This document shows positions 47,374 to 56,433 of a stretch of DNA of 64,000 nt, in pieces; within the stretch, counting starts at the first letter, position 1; each line of letters starts with the position of its first letter. The notes beneath the pieces were generated by a model. It did no database searches, was not told where the DNA came from, and worked only from the letters and a program-made list of their open reading frames with translations. The position numbers and the translations under genes were made by a program. This DNA comes from Borrelia turcica IST7 (GTDB taxonomy: Bacteria > Spirochaetota > Spirochaetia > Borreliales > Borreliaceae). The stretch lies in NCBI RefSeq assembly GCF_003606285.1, contig NZ_CP028884.1:682001-746000 (forward strand), in the 5' to 3' direction.

Positions 47374-47899
47374 CATGTTGGATATATTTACAAAATATAA
47401 GTCTGTTTGTTTTGAATATCTTAATCTTAAGGAGGGAAAATATTCTCTTAGGATGCTTTATGCACTCTTATTTTTAAGTTTTTTTTATTCTTCATGTATG
47501 ATTTTTTTAAATTATGATAATATTTTTTCTAGAAAGGTTTTTTATTTTTATTCTGAGAATGAGTTGATTTCTGATTTGAGGTATTTAAAGAAAAGACAAA
47601 CTCTTAAAGAAAATTTGGATTTTTTAGTTAAAGATTTTCTGTTAGGTAATAGTAAGGGATTTTCTTTGCTGTTGGACACAAGGAAAGCCAAGTTTTTATA
47701 CTCTTTTATGAGTAATGATATATATTTTATAAATATATCAAAAGAGTTTTATGATTCTTTTGATATGGGTAGTGATTATGACTCTGGTAAACTTAGGGTA
47801 AATTTATTTATTAAATCTTTAAAAGAAACAATTAATTTTAACTATCCTGGTTATGTGAAGGATCTTATCGTTTTTGTTGAAGGATATATTTTAAAATGA
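47354..47899 (+). CDS. Membrane protein of unknown function
   Basis: This 181-residue protein has one N-terminal transmembrane helix (RMLYALLFLSFFYSSCMIFLN) after a short cytosolic stretch, then a periplasmic domain rich in Asp, Phe and Tyr. It overlaps the amidase by 20 bases, and an ATG at 47363 is an alternative start. It precedes flaA by 90 bases. The position suggests a link to envelope or motility, which is unproven. Confidence 0.75.
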   Translation: MNFMKNSMLDIFTKYKSVCFEYLNLKEGKYSLRMLYALLFLSFFYSSCMIFLNYDNIFSRKVFYFYSENELISDLRYLKKRQTLKENLDFLVKDFLLGNSKGFSLLLDTRKAKFLYSFMSNDIYFINISKEFYDSFDMGSDYDSGKLRVNLFIKSLKETINFNYPGYVKDLIVFVEGYILK

Positions 47900-47994
47900 T
47901 AAGAACGATAATTTTTCGAGCCTTGGGTATTTTGTTAAAAGAAAATTAAAAAAGGAATAATTTAAATTATTTTTTAGAGAAGGAGTTTGTGCAT

Positions 47995-49023
47995 ATGACA
48001 AAACTAAAAGTTGTTTTTATTTTATTATTTCTTATTCTATTTAGTCCTATTTTTGGACAGGAAGCTACTGAGAGAGGCAATGAGCAGAAGGGTGAGCCTG
48101 GTGTATTGGTTCTTGATTTTGCGGAACTTGCAAAAGACCCAAGCTCAACCAAGCTAGATCTTACAAGCTATGTTGATTATGTTTATTCTGGAGCTTCAGG
48201 TATTGTTAAACCAGAGGATATGATTATAGATCTTGGAATAAATAATTGGAGTGTTCTTTTGACCCCTTCAGCTAGAATGCAAGCTTATGTAAGAAATTCT
48301 CTTGTGGCGCCGGCTGTTGTGAAGAGTGATTCTAAGAGATATGCTGGTGATACAGTATTGGGGGTAAGGGTATTATTTCCTAGTTATTCTCAGTCTTCTG
48401 CTATGATTTTACCTCCATTTAAGATTCCTTTTTATTCTGGTGAGGATGGAAATCAATTTTTGGGTAAAGGGCTTATTGACAATGTTAAAACTATGAAAGA
48501 AGTTAAGGTAACTGTTTATAGTTTGGGTTATGAGGTAGATCTTGAAGTTTTATTTGAAGATATGAATGGGATGGAATATGCTTATCCTTTAGGAACCTTG
48601 AAATTTAAAGGTTGGGCTGATTTGGTTTGGTCAAATCCTATTTATATTCCAAATATAAACTCTAGGATAGTTAAAGATGATGTTCCGAATTATCCTATTG
48701 CTTCAAGTAAAATGAGATTTAAGGCTTTTAGGGTATCAAAATCACATAGTTCAAAGAATCAGAATTTTATTTTTTATGTTAAAGATGTGAGAGTTATTTA
48801 TGATAAATTAAGTGTTTCCTTAGACTCTGATATTGATAATGAATCTGTATTTAAAGTTTATGAGGATCAGGGGACAGAGTCTCTTCGTAAATTAAAGGCA
48901 CAAGAAACTTTTAAAAGGGTTTTAAGAATTAGGGAAAATGTGTCAATGCCAGAGGGTTCTTTTCAAGATTTTTTAGAAAAGGACAAATACAAAAAAGCTG
49001 AGTCAAATACTCAAGTAAAATAA
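47995..49023 (+). CDS. flaA: Flagellar filament outer layer (sheath) protein FlaA
   Basis: This 342-residue periplasmic flagellar protein coats the filament in spirochaetes. MTKLKVVFILLFLILF ending SPIFGQ is a cleavable signal peptide. VLDFAELAKDPSSTKLDLTSYVDY and INNWSVLLTPSARMQAYV are FlaA signatures. ATG at 47995 has AGGAG nine bases upstream; a GTG two codons earlier is less likely, as it leaves only 3 bases of spacing. The gene heads the flaA-cheA2-cheW3-cheX-cheY3 operon known from B. burgdorferi. A hairpin follows before cheA2. Confidence 0.96.
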   Translation: MTKLKVVFILLFLILFSPIFGQEATERGNEQKGEPGVLVLDFAELAKDPSSTKLDLTSYVDYVYSGASGIVKPEDMIIDLGINNWSVLLTPSARMQAYVRNSLVAPAVVKSDSKRYAGDTVLGVRVLFPSYSQSSAMILPPFKIPFYSGEDGNQFLGKGLIDNVKTMKEVKVTVYSLGYEVDLEVLFEDMNGMEYAYPLGTLKFKGWADLVWSNPIYIPNINSRIVKDDVPNYPIASSKMRFKAFRVSKSHSSKNQNFIFYVKDVRVIYDKLSVSLDSDIDNESVFKVYEDQGTESLRKLKAQETFKRVLRIRENVSMPEGSFQDFLEKDKYKKAESNTQVK

Positions 49024-49035
49024 TAAATTTGGGTT

Positions 49036-49065
49036 ATGGGGCTAATCTTTTAAGGTTAGTCCTAT
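49036..49065 (+). other. Hairpin between flaA and cheA2
   Basis: ATGGGGCTAATC (49036-49047) pairs with GGTTAGTCCTAT (49054-49065), 12 pairs including three G-T, with a 6-base loop. It is not followed by a T-run, so it is unlikely to be a full terminator. It could stabilise the flaA mRNA end or reduce readthrough into cheA2, giving more FlaA than CheA. Confidence 0.45.
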
Positions 49066-49093
49066 TAATCTTTAAGATAGGGAAAATAGGCTG

Positions 49094-51673
49094 ATGCTAG
49101 ATTCAGAAAACGAGGAGCTTTTAGAGATTTTTTTTGAAGAAGCTCAGAATCTTGTAGATACTCTTGAAGAAAATATTATGTCATTAGAGGATGACCCTAA
49201 TAATGCGGAAACTATTGATGAAATATTTAGGGCAGCACATACTTTTAAGGGTAGCTCAGCTTCGGTTGACATGATGGAACTTTCAGAATTTACTCATGTT
49301 GTTGAGGATGTGTTTGATGCTATTAGAGACAATAAATTAAAAATATGTAATAATCTTGTTGATTTGCTTTTAAATTCACTTGATGTGATAAAAGGTATGC
49401 TGGATGCACGCCTTAATGGAAATATTTATTCAGAAGATGTAAGTGAGCTTAAAAGTAAGTTAATGGGTTTTTTGGGAAAGAGTGACCAGAAAACTTCTAT
49501 AATGGCTTTGAACGATGCAAGTGATGATGAATTTTTGCTTTCATCTCTTGATCTTCATGATATGCGAGAAAGTTTGGGACTTGGCCAGAAGGTTTTAAGG
49601 GTTAGTATTAATTTTAATGAAAATAATCCTATGGCAACAATTTCTGGAATACAGATGTTTCAAGCTTTAAAAGATTTGGCTCCAATCCTTCATACTGTTC
49701 CTAGTTATGAACAAATTGTTGCAGATGAATTTTTACCCAGAGTAGATTATTATTTGATATATTCAGGTATTGATAATGTAGAGAGAAAAATAAATATATC
49801 CGATGTCGTTTTGAATTATACAATTGAAGAACTTGATATTGATAGTGAATTGGAAAAAGCAGAGGCAAGTGAGAGAAAAAATGTTGTTCAATCTAATCTT
49901 TTATTTAAAGATAAAGTGCAACTTTCTAGTGAGGAGCTTTTAAGCTTAAAAGATCAAATTGGAAATGCTAAATTATTTGAAGTGAAATTGAATTTTAATA
50001 GGGAAAATCCTATGGCAACAATTTCTGGAATACAGATGATGCAAGCATTAAAAAGCTTAGGAGAGGTTTATAAGTCTATTCCTGATAATGTTGATTTATT
50101 GTCAGATAAATTTTTTGATGTCGTTATATACTATTTAATAGCAGATACTTCATCAGATAGCATTGCTAGAAAGGTAGATTTATCGGATGTTGTTGTTAGT
50201 TTTGAGATTAAAGAGGTTGATTTAGAGAATGTTAAGGATTTCAGTATTTTAAATACTGAAATTGATAATGATGCGTCTGTTAAACAATCTAAGAAGGGTT
50301 CGCCTTTAAATGTTAATTTAATTAGAATTGATAGTAAAAGGATAGATTCTATATTAAATCTTGTAAGTGAAGCTGTTATAAATAAATCAGCTTATAATCA
50401 AATAAATTCTGATATGACATCTTTGCTTTATAGTTTTAATTATTTTTATGATTATCAAGAAAGTTTTCAAAGGAATTTTTTAATAGATTTGAAAGTAGTT
50501 TTTAAAGATATGGGATTGGAATTAGAAAATGCTGTTGAAACTCAAATAAAAAATTTAATGAATCATAAAATTGAGAGAACTTTACATGATATGGGGGAAT
50601 TAAGGGATTCTTTTCTAAAAATTCTTCAAGATTCAAAATTTGCTTCTAGTAGACTTTCAAGAATAATTACTGATTTACATGAGAGTGTTTTAAGAACACG
50701 AATGTTGCCAGTTTCTGGTATTTTTTCGAGATTTACAAGAGTTGTAAGGGATTTATCAAAGAAATTGGGCAAGGTTGTAGAGCTTGATACTGAGGGGGGG
50801 GATACTGAGATTGATAAGTCTGTGATAGATGATCTTGTAGAGCCTTTGATGCATTGTGTTAGGAATTCTATGGATCATGGACTTGAAACTTCTGATGAGA
50901 GACTTAAGAAAGGTAAGGATAAAGTAGGTCATATACTTTTGCGTGCTAGAAATGAAGGCAATATAATATCAATAGATATTGCAGATGATGGTAGGGGGAT
51001 AGACCCAAGTATTATTAGGCAAAAATCAATTGAAAAGGGAATAATTAAGAAAGATGAGGTTCTTTCCGAGAGTGAGGTTCTTAACTTGATTTTTTCTCCT
51101 GGATTTTCAACAGCTAGTCAGATTACAGATGTTTCTGGTAGGGGAGTAGGACTTGATGTTGTGAAGAAGAGTATTGAGAAGTTAAATGGAACTATTTTAA
51201 TAGATTCAAAAATTGATGTTGGTACTACTTTTAAAATCAAGTTACCTTTGACACTGGTAATTGTTCAAGGTCTTCTTGTAAAATCAGGAAGTGAAATTTA
51301 TGTTATTCCTTTAAATAGTGTCCTTGAAACACATAGAATTAGTGAGGAAAATATTAAACTGCTTGAAAATGAACATGAAGTGTATAATTTAAGGGAAGAA
51401 ATTATATCTGTGCTTAGGCTTGATGAGCTTTTTAATATAGAGAGATATGAAGATTTATCTGAGAAGTTTTTAATAGTTATTAACGTTGACGATAAAAAAG
51501 CAGGAATAATCGTAGATTTTATTCTTGGAGAAGAAGATTTTGTTGTAAAACCTATTAAGGATAAATATGTTTCAAGCCCTGGAATAGTTGGAGCTACTAC
51601 ACTTGGAGATGGTAAAGTTGTTTTAATTATTGATGTGTTTAGGCTTTTTGAGCTAAAGGATATGAAGGGATAG
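49094..51673 (+). CDS. cheA: Chemotaxis histidine kinase CheA2
   Basis: This 859-residue sensor kinase phosphorylates the CheY proteins. The Hpt domain carries the phospho-His49 in AAHTFKGSS. After it come two related ~85-residue segments (about residues 160-245 and 290-375), both containing NPMATISGIQM. Next are the dimerisation helices, the HATPase domain (HCVRNSMDHGLE; DDGRGIDPS; GFSTASQITDVSGRGVGLDVV), and a C-terminal CheW-like domain. It is essential for motility reversal in B. burgdorferi, by homology. The CheW fusion gene follows 5 bases later. Confidence 0.96.
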   Translation: MLDSENEELLEIFFEEAQNLVDTLEENIMSLEDDPNNAETIDEIFRAAHTFKGSSASVDMMELSEFTHVVEDVFDAIRDNKLKICNNLVDLLLNSLDVIKGMLDARLNGNIYSEDVSELKSKLMGFLGKSDQKTSIMALNDASDDEFLLSSLDLHDMRESLGLGQKVLRVSINFNENNPMATISGIQMFQALKDLAPILHTVPSYEQIVADEFLPRVDYYLIYSGIDNVERKINISDVVLNYTIEELDIDSELEKAEASERKNVVQSNLLFKDKVQLSSEELLSLKDQIGNAKLFEVKLNFNRENPMATISGIQMMQALKSLGEVYKSIPDNVDLLSDKFFDVVIYYLIADTSSDSIARKVDLSDVVVSFEIKEVDLENVKDFSILNTEIDNDASVKQSKKGSPLNVNLIRIDSKRIDSILNLVSEAVINKSAYNQINSDMTSLLYSFNYFYDYQESFQRNFLIDLKVVFKDMGLELENAVETQIKNLMNHKIERTLHDMGELRDSFLKILQDSKFASSRLSRIITDLHESVLRTRMLPVSGIFSRFTRVVRDLSKKLGKVVELDTEGGDTEIDKSVIDDLVEPLMHCVRNSMDHGLETSDERLKKGKDKVGHILLRARNEGNIISIDIADDGRGIDPSIIRQKSIEKGIIKKDEVLSESEVLNLIFSPGFSTASQITDVSGRGVGLDVVKKSIEKLNGTILIDSKIDVGTTFKIKLPLTLVIVQGLLVKSGSEIYVIPLNSVLETHRISEENIKLLENEHEVYNLREEIISVLRLDELFNIERYEDLSEKFLIVINVDDKKAGIIVDFILGEEDFVVKPIKDKYVSSPGIVGATTLGDGKVVLIIDVFRLFELKDMKG

Positions 51674-51678
51674 GCTTT

Positions 51679-53013
51679 ATGATAGACATAAAAGAGATTC
51701 ATTTGGGAGATGATGAGTTAAATAGACAGGAGATTAGAGAGTCTAATTTTGTTAACTTGGATTTTAAAGTAGTATCTTTTAATATTGGTGATGACAATTA
51801 TTTAATAGATATAATGAAAGTTAAAGAAATTAGAAAATCTAGTAATTTTACATATGTTCCAAATGCTAGGAGATATGTGGTTGGTCTTGATAATTTGAGA
51901 GGGGAAATAATATCTATTATTGATCTTAGAATAATGTTTAATTTAAAGACCAGTGAAAGGGAACTTGAAGATATTATGGTACTTAGAAATGAAGATTTAT
52001 TGATTGGTATTATTGTTGACAAGGTCAATAATGTTTTTTCAATTGATTCTTCTCTAATACAAGATCCTCATCCTGTTTTATCTCAAGATGCACTTATAAA
52101 GTACATAAAGGGAGTAATTGAACATGAGAATAAATTGTATGTACTTCTTGATATAGACAAGGTTTTTAATTATGATGAGGAAGATGAGCGTTTACTAGAA
52201 GAGGAAATAAATGTTGATTCACCATTTGTAGAGGAAGATCTTGGTGAACTTAGTTCATCTTCTAATGATTCTTTAGATGATTTGAAGGTAATTAGAGATA
52301 ATCTTTTTAAGTATTCTTTCAATGCATATTTGGTAAATGATGAGTTTTTAAGAGAAGTTGGGATAAAATTAAATATAACTAATATTAGTGATGAGTCTTA
52401 TAATCTTTTTTTAAGTGAATTTTATTCAAAATCGTCAGGATGCTTATGGGATGATAGATATTTAAAAGAATTTCAGGACGAGGTTATTGAAAGGCATGTG
52501 AATAATATTGGTGGCGTTGGTTCTATTTTAAATGTTTTTGAGGTTGGATGTGGAGATGGAAAGGAGACAATATCTTTTGTGAATGCTTTATATGAATCTT
52601 ATAAGAAAATGTTTAAGGTGATAGCTATTGATAATGATTTAACTAGAGTAATTGGTACTTCTAGTTTAGTTTTCTCAGAATCTGAAATTAATTTGAGCGA
52701 GATTTATAGAAAGAATTCCTTTGAACAGAGTCCGGGAATTTATAAATTTAAGGCAGAGATTATGAATAATATTTTGTTCGAATATTCAGATGCCATTTTG
52801 TCGGAGTTCCCTGATAATTTGGGAATTATTTTCTTAAGAGATGTTTTATGTTTTTTGAAGAATGATGAGCAAGTATTAATTTTAGATACGATTGCAAAAA
52901 AGACTGTTAGTGGGGCTCTTTTGATTTTGGGAGATAATGAGAAGCTTAAAGATAATGATATTTTTGTAAAAGATAGATCTGTAGAGCATTTTAACTTGTA
53001 TAAAAAGATTTAA
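51679..53013 (+). CDS. cheW: CheW coupling protein fused to a CheR-like domain
   Basis: This 444-residue protein has an N-terminal CheW domain (about residues 15-165: VSFNIGDDNYLIDIMKVKEI, RGEIISIIDLRIMFNL) that couples receptors to CheA. A linker rich in Glu and Ser follows. The C-terminal part (about 205-435) has the outline of a CheR methyltransferase: FEVGCGDGKETISF as motif I, VIAIDNDLTRV, GIIFLRDVLCFL and ALLILGDNEKL in the family order. The usual SAM-site residues are altered (VGCGDG rather than AGCSxGEE), so activity may be lost. CheW-CheR-like fusions are reported in spirochaetes. Confidence 0.88.
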   Translation: MIDIKEIHLGDDELNRQEIRESNFVNLDFKVVSFNIGDDNYLIDIMKVKEIRKSSNFTYVPNARRYVVGLDNLRGEIISIIDLRIMFNLKTSERELEDIMVLRNEDLLIGIIVDKVNNVFSIDSSLIQDPHPVLSQDALIKYIKGVIEHENKLYVLLDIDKVFNYDEEDERLLEEEINVDSPFVEEDLGELSSSSNDSLDDLKVIRDNLFKYSFNAYLVNDEFLREVGIKLNITNISDESYNLFLSEFYSKSSGCLWDDRYLKEFQDEVIERHVNNIGGVGSILNVFEVGCGDGKETISFVNALYESYKKMFKVIAIDNDLTRVIGTSSLVFSESEINLSEIYRKNSFEQSPGIYKFKAEIMNNILFEYSDAILSEFPDNLGIIFLRDVLCFLKNDEQVLILDTIAKKTVSGALLILGDNEKLKDNDIFVKDRSVEHFNLYKKI

Positions 53014-53024
53014 AGGAGAAACGA

Positions 53025-53510
53025 ATGAGAATAGATTACATAGAGCCATTTTTGGATGCTGCTTCTTCAGTTTTAAGAGATATGTTGCTCGTTGAAGATA
53101 TTAAAATGGGGAGTCCAGGACTTAAGTCAATCAATCAAAAAATAAAAGGAGTCTCTGTAATTGTAGGACTTGCAGGTTCTGTTGAGGGTAGCATTGTTAT
53201 TGACATGGATATTGATACGGCTCTTTTTATTGCTTCTAAGTTGAATTTTGAGGAGTATGTTGATTTTGAGGATGAGGAGACTAAGGAAATGGTTGCTGCT
53301 ACTCTTACTGAGGTTGGTAATATTATTGCCGGCAATTTTGTTACTACTTTGCATGCTAAGGGATTTATATTCGATATAACTCCGCCGGCCTTTATTTATG
53401 GGGAGAATATGAAAATAAGTAATAAAGGTTCTGAGGCTTTAATTGTACCCTTTACTTTGCCAGATGGCAAAATTATAGAAGTTAATATTGCAATAAGAGA
53501 GAGGGTTTGA
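53025..53510 (+). CDS. cheX: Chemotaxis phosphatase CheX
   Basis: This 161-residue CheC/CheX/FliY-family phosphatase removes phosphate from CheY-P. The characteristic ATLTEVGNIIAGNFVTTL (residues ~91-108) holds the catalytic Glu and Asn of the ExxN motif. It lies 11 bases after the cheW fusion gene and 48 bases before cheY3, with a short duplicated segment between. Confidence 0.95.
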   Translation: MRIDYIEPFLDAASSVLRDMLLVEDIKMGSPGLKSINQKIKGVSVIVGLAGSVEGSIVIDMDIDTALFIASKLNFEEYVDFEDEETKEMVAATLTEVGNIIAGNFVTTLHAKGFIFDITPPAFIYGENMKISNKGSEALIVPFTLPDGKIIEVNIAIRERV

Positions 53511-53563
53511 TATGATTATGGAGTTAAGTTTACTTATTATTAGAAGAGAGGGTTTGGTATGAT
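53498..53563 (+). repeat. 19-base direct repeat carrying duplicated ribosome-binding region, with a mini-ORF
   Basis: AGAGAGGGTTTGATATGAT (53498-53516) and AGAGAGGGTTTGGTATGAT (53545-53563) differ at one base. The first copy spans the cheX stop. The second gives the cheY3 ribosome-binding site and ATG. Between them, ATG at 53512 opens a 16-codon ORF whose TGA (53560-53562) overlaps the cheY3 ATG. Confidence 0.6.
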
Positions 53564-53999
53564 CCAGAAAACTACTATTGCTGTGGATTCTTCAGTTAAA
53601 CCAAAGGGTATTAACTATGAAACTGGAATTCCTTTTAATGTTTTGATTGTTGATGATTCGGTTTTTACTGTGAAGCAACTTACGCAAATTTTTACTTCTG
53701 AGGGGTTTAATATTATTGATACTGCTGCTGATGGTGAGGAAGCTGTTATTAAGTATAAGAATCATTATCCTAATATTGATATTGTTACTCTTGATATTAC
53801 TATGCCTAAAATGGATGGGATAACCTGTCTTTCTAATATTATGGAATTTGATAAGAATGCTAGGGTGATAATGATTTCTGCTTTGGGGAAAGAGCAGTTG
53901 GTTAAGGACTGTTTAATTAAGGGTGCAAAAACATTTATTGTGAAGCCTCTTGATAGAACTAAGGTTCTTCAAAGAGTTATGTCTGTGTTCGTTAAGTGA
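53559..53999 (+). CDS. cheY: Chemotaxis response regulator CheY3
   Basis: This 146-residue single receiver domain is the flagellar motor switch signal. The acid pocket is LIVDDSVF (Asp32, Asp33), the phospho-acceptor is Asp79 in VTLDITMPKMDG, followed by Ser107 in MISALG and Lys129 in FIVKPLDR. About 25 extra N-terminal residues precede the domain. Last gene of the flaA-che operon; the next gene is convergent. Confidence 0.96.
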   Translation: MIQKTTIAVDSSVKPKGINYETGIPFNVLIVDDSVFTVKQLTQIFTSEGFNIIDTAADGEEAVIKYKNHYPNIDIVTLDITMPKMDGITCLSNIMEFDKNARVIMISALGKEQLVKDCLIKGAKTFIVKPLDRTKVLQRVMSVFVK

Positions 54000-54011
54000 C
54001 TTATTTGATAA

Positions 54012-54533
54012 TTAGAAATTTAAATTTGTTCTATAAAAAATCATTTCGTTTTTTATTTCATCCATGTTTTTTATGAAATATGACGTGTTTAAGTTAAAAA
54101 TTTCTAATTTATTTTTCTTGTTATTTCCTATGTATAGTTCTACCTTATAAAACCCTTTTTTTGTGTAAAGTAATGCTAAGCTTTTAAAAACTGTATCCAT
54201 GGGTTTGATTTTAAATATTTTATATTTTAAAAAGCTTTTGTCAATAATTTCACTTCTAAGTAAATATTGATTGATTTCTCTGTAAGCTGGAGTTATTGTA
54301 GTGTAATTAACTTTACCTTTTATAATACTTTTTATAAAATTTTCTGTTAGTTCATATATCTGTATTTCATTTTGACTTTTAGGATACTTAGTGTAATATT
54401 CTTCTTCTAAGATTAGATTAAAAGCAGAATATTTTTTAGTTTCTTCGGATGCGCGTTTTTCAATTGAAGTTGTGATTAAGCGTGAATTAAGAGATGTGTT
54501 AATAAGAAATAAGAGAAATATTTTTTTTATCAT
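54012..54533 (-). CDS. Small exported protein of unknown function
   Basis: This 173-residue protein has an N-terminal signal-like segment (MIKKIFLLFLINTSLNSRL). The rest is soluble with many Lys, Ile and Tyr and no motif I recognise. Its start overlaps the end of the membrane protein gene upstream by four bases (ATGA), so the three minus-strand genes here and gph form one coupled run. Confidence 0.75.
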   Translation of the reverse strand: MIKKIFLLFLINTSLNSRLITTSIEKRASEETKKYSAFNLILEEEYYTKYPKSQNEIQIYELTENFIKSIIKGKVNYTTITPAYREINQYLLRSEIIDKSFLKYKIFKIKPMDTVFKSLALLYTKKGFYKVELYIGNNKKNKLEIFNLNTSYFIKNMDEIKNEMIFYRTNLNF

Positions 54534-55576
54534 GTTTGTTCCTTATTAATGTTTATTATTTTTTTAACTTTCTCTATTTCTAGGGGAATTTTGCTTCTTC
54601 TTTTTGCGTTGAGCTTGTCTTTTAGTAAAATGTTGTTAAATTTTTTTGCCATCTCATATATTTTTTCTTCGCTGAATAGGAAAGGGATTTGAATTTTTCT
54701 ATATTCAATTGGATCTTGTAACACTTTTTGCATCAGTATTATTGGATTTAAGAAACTTACTTTAAAAAATTTGTAAAAATTCATTAAAAAAATGGTAAAT
54801 GAAATAAAGAGTGAAAATAAGAAGATTCCAAGAATGGAATCATTTTTTCTTTGCAAATATTTATCTATGTAAAATTTTGTTTGGTCTATTTCAATAATTT
54901 TGTATTCACTAGGACTGTAATAAAGAAATATGTCATTGGATTTGGAATATATTGTATTCTCCATATCTTTAATTATTAAAATAAAAGGATATTTTTCTTT
55001 AATATAATTTTTTTCAGTTATTATTGAGATGTTTTTTATGATATTAAATTCTTGTTTTTCTGGAATTGTATTTGCAAAGCTTGTACTTGAAAATATTATA
55101 AAAAATATGAATGGAATTAGAAGACTTATTGAAAATGTTCTAGCGAATGCAATGAGTATTAAATTTTTCTCTTGTTCATTATAATAAAGTTCAATCATTA
55201 AATCATTGAATCTAAGAAGTCTTAAAAATCTTAATTTAAAAAGAGAAAGTATGATTGGATTTAAGATAGTTTCATGAGGATTAATTATATTTTTAATTTG
55301 ATGAGAACTGTAAAATATAAGGGGAATTAGGCAATGTAATATGTCAAAGAATAGATTATTCCTTATGTATATTTGTAATTTTTGTGAAAAATAAGCTTTT
55401 GAAATTTTACATAAAAAAATTAAGATAAAAATTAAATCGAATAAAAATCCGATGGATATAAGACCAAATCGGATTTTATAGGTCAAAAAAAGTATTATTG
55501 ACAATTCTTCTATTAAGAATGCAAGTAATGAAGTAATTAAAGCAGCTTTTAAAACATTTGAGAATATCTTTACCAT
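54530..55576 (-). CDS. Polytopic membrane protein, possible voltage-sensor-like N-terminus
   Basis: This 348-residue membrane protein has about four hydrophobic segments in the first 135 residues and then ILSLFKLRFLRLLRFNDLM, an Arg/Lys-spaced helix like the S4 of ion-channel voltage sensors. Another helix (FSISLLIPFIFFIIF) leads to a ~90-residue extracytoplasmic domain. A last helix (ILGIFLFSLFISFTIFL) and a short cytosolic tail, perhaps HAMP-like, follow. It starts inside the end of the upstream gene (7-base overlap). The channel resemblance is from pattern only. Confidence 0.65.
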   Translation of the reverse strand: MVKIFSNVLKAALITSLLAFLIEELSIILFLTYKIRFGLISIGFLFDLIFILIFLCKISKAYFSQKLQIYIRNNLFFDILHCLIPLIFYSSHQIKNIINPHETILNPIILSLFKLRFLRLLRFNDLMIELYYNEQEKNLILIAFARTFSISLLIPFIFFIIFSSTSFANTIPEKQEFNIIKNISIITEKNYIKEKYPFILIIKDMENTIYSKSNDIFLYYSPSEYKIIEIDQTKFYIDKYLQRKNDSILGIFLFSLFISFTIFLMNFYKFFKVSFLNPIILMQKVLQDPIEYRKIQIPFLFSEEKIYEMAKKFNNILLKDKLNAKRRSKIPLEIEKVKKIININKEQT

Positions 55577-56433
55577 TTATTTTTCCTAGCTATTTCTAGA
55601 AGTTCTTTAATAACTCTTGGATCATAATCTTTTGAGCTTGATTGTTTTATTGAAAACCAGCTTTCATCATATCCTAGAAAACCTTTAGTTTTATTATTTT
55701 TAATATTTGGAATTCTTGCTCTATTTGAAAAAATGGATATTAATGTAGCAATCGGTGACATACTGCTTAAGTTTTCATATTTAAATAAACTTTGAGTTAC
55801 TAGTTGACCTGTATTTTCATCTAAAAAATCAATTTCTGTGATGATTAAATTTACTGTGTCTTTAATATTTTGTGAACTTAATTCTATCTCTTTTTCAAAG
55901 CAAATTTTAATTATTAAAACTCTTAATAAGAGTAGAATTTTTATGTAGTTTTTTATAATTTTTGAAGAATCAAGAATATCATTTTCTTTTTTGATTAGAT
56001 ATATTGTGTAAGAATTTTTATCTTCAAAGAGTTTATTTATGTAGAATGTAATAAGTCCGCTACTTATGGCATTAAAATTGTATAAAAATTCTTTTCTTAG
56101 ATAAGAATTGGCTTTAATACAATGAAATGTTGATTCTAAATTATTTTTATTAAATCCTTTTCTAAAGAGTTCTCTTACAATATTGAAATCAATAGATTCA
56201 ATGCTTGACAAAACCAAGGGAGTAATTATTATATCTGTTTTGTCTTTAACATATTGAATGAGTACATTAAGATCGGATTTAAAATCTTCATCTATAAATG
56301 TTGAAATAGTTTTATTATTTTCTTTTAAATATTTAATTATCTCAATTTCTTTTTCAAATACAGACAAGCTCTTTACGCTTTCATGATTAAATAAATAATG
56401 ATATAAATGAGGAAAATATGCCTTTGCATTCAT
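55570..56433 (-). CDS. Protein of unknown function
   Basis: This 287-residue protein has no clear signal peptide. It is largely helical with a hydrophobic stretch IKILLLLRVLIIKICF (about 165-180). The C-terminus ends FLGYDESWFSIKQSS. It overlaps the upstream gph gene by four bases (ATGA) and the next gene by seven. I recognise no family. The tight coupling suggests a common process with the neighbouring membrane protein. Confidence 0.75.
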   Translation of the reverse strand: MNAKAYFPHLYHYLFNHESVKSLSVFEKEIEIIKYLKENNKTISTFIDEDFKSDLNVLIQYVKDKTDIIITPLVLSSIESIDFNIVRELFRKGFNKNNLESTFHCIKANSYLRKEFLYNFNAISSGLITFYINKLFEDKNSYTIYLIKKENDILDSSKIIKNYIKILLLLRVLIIKICFEKEIELSSQNIKDTVNLIITEIDFLDENTGQLVTQSLFKYENLSSMSPIATLISIFSNRARIPNIKNNKTKGFLGYDESWFSIKQSSSKDYDPRVIKELLEIARKNKW

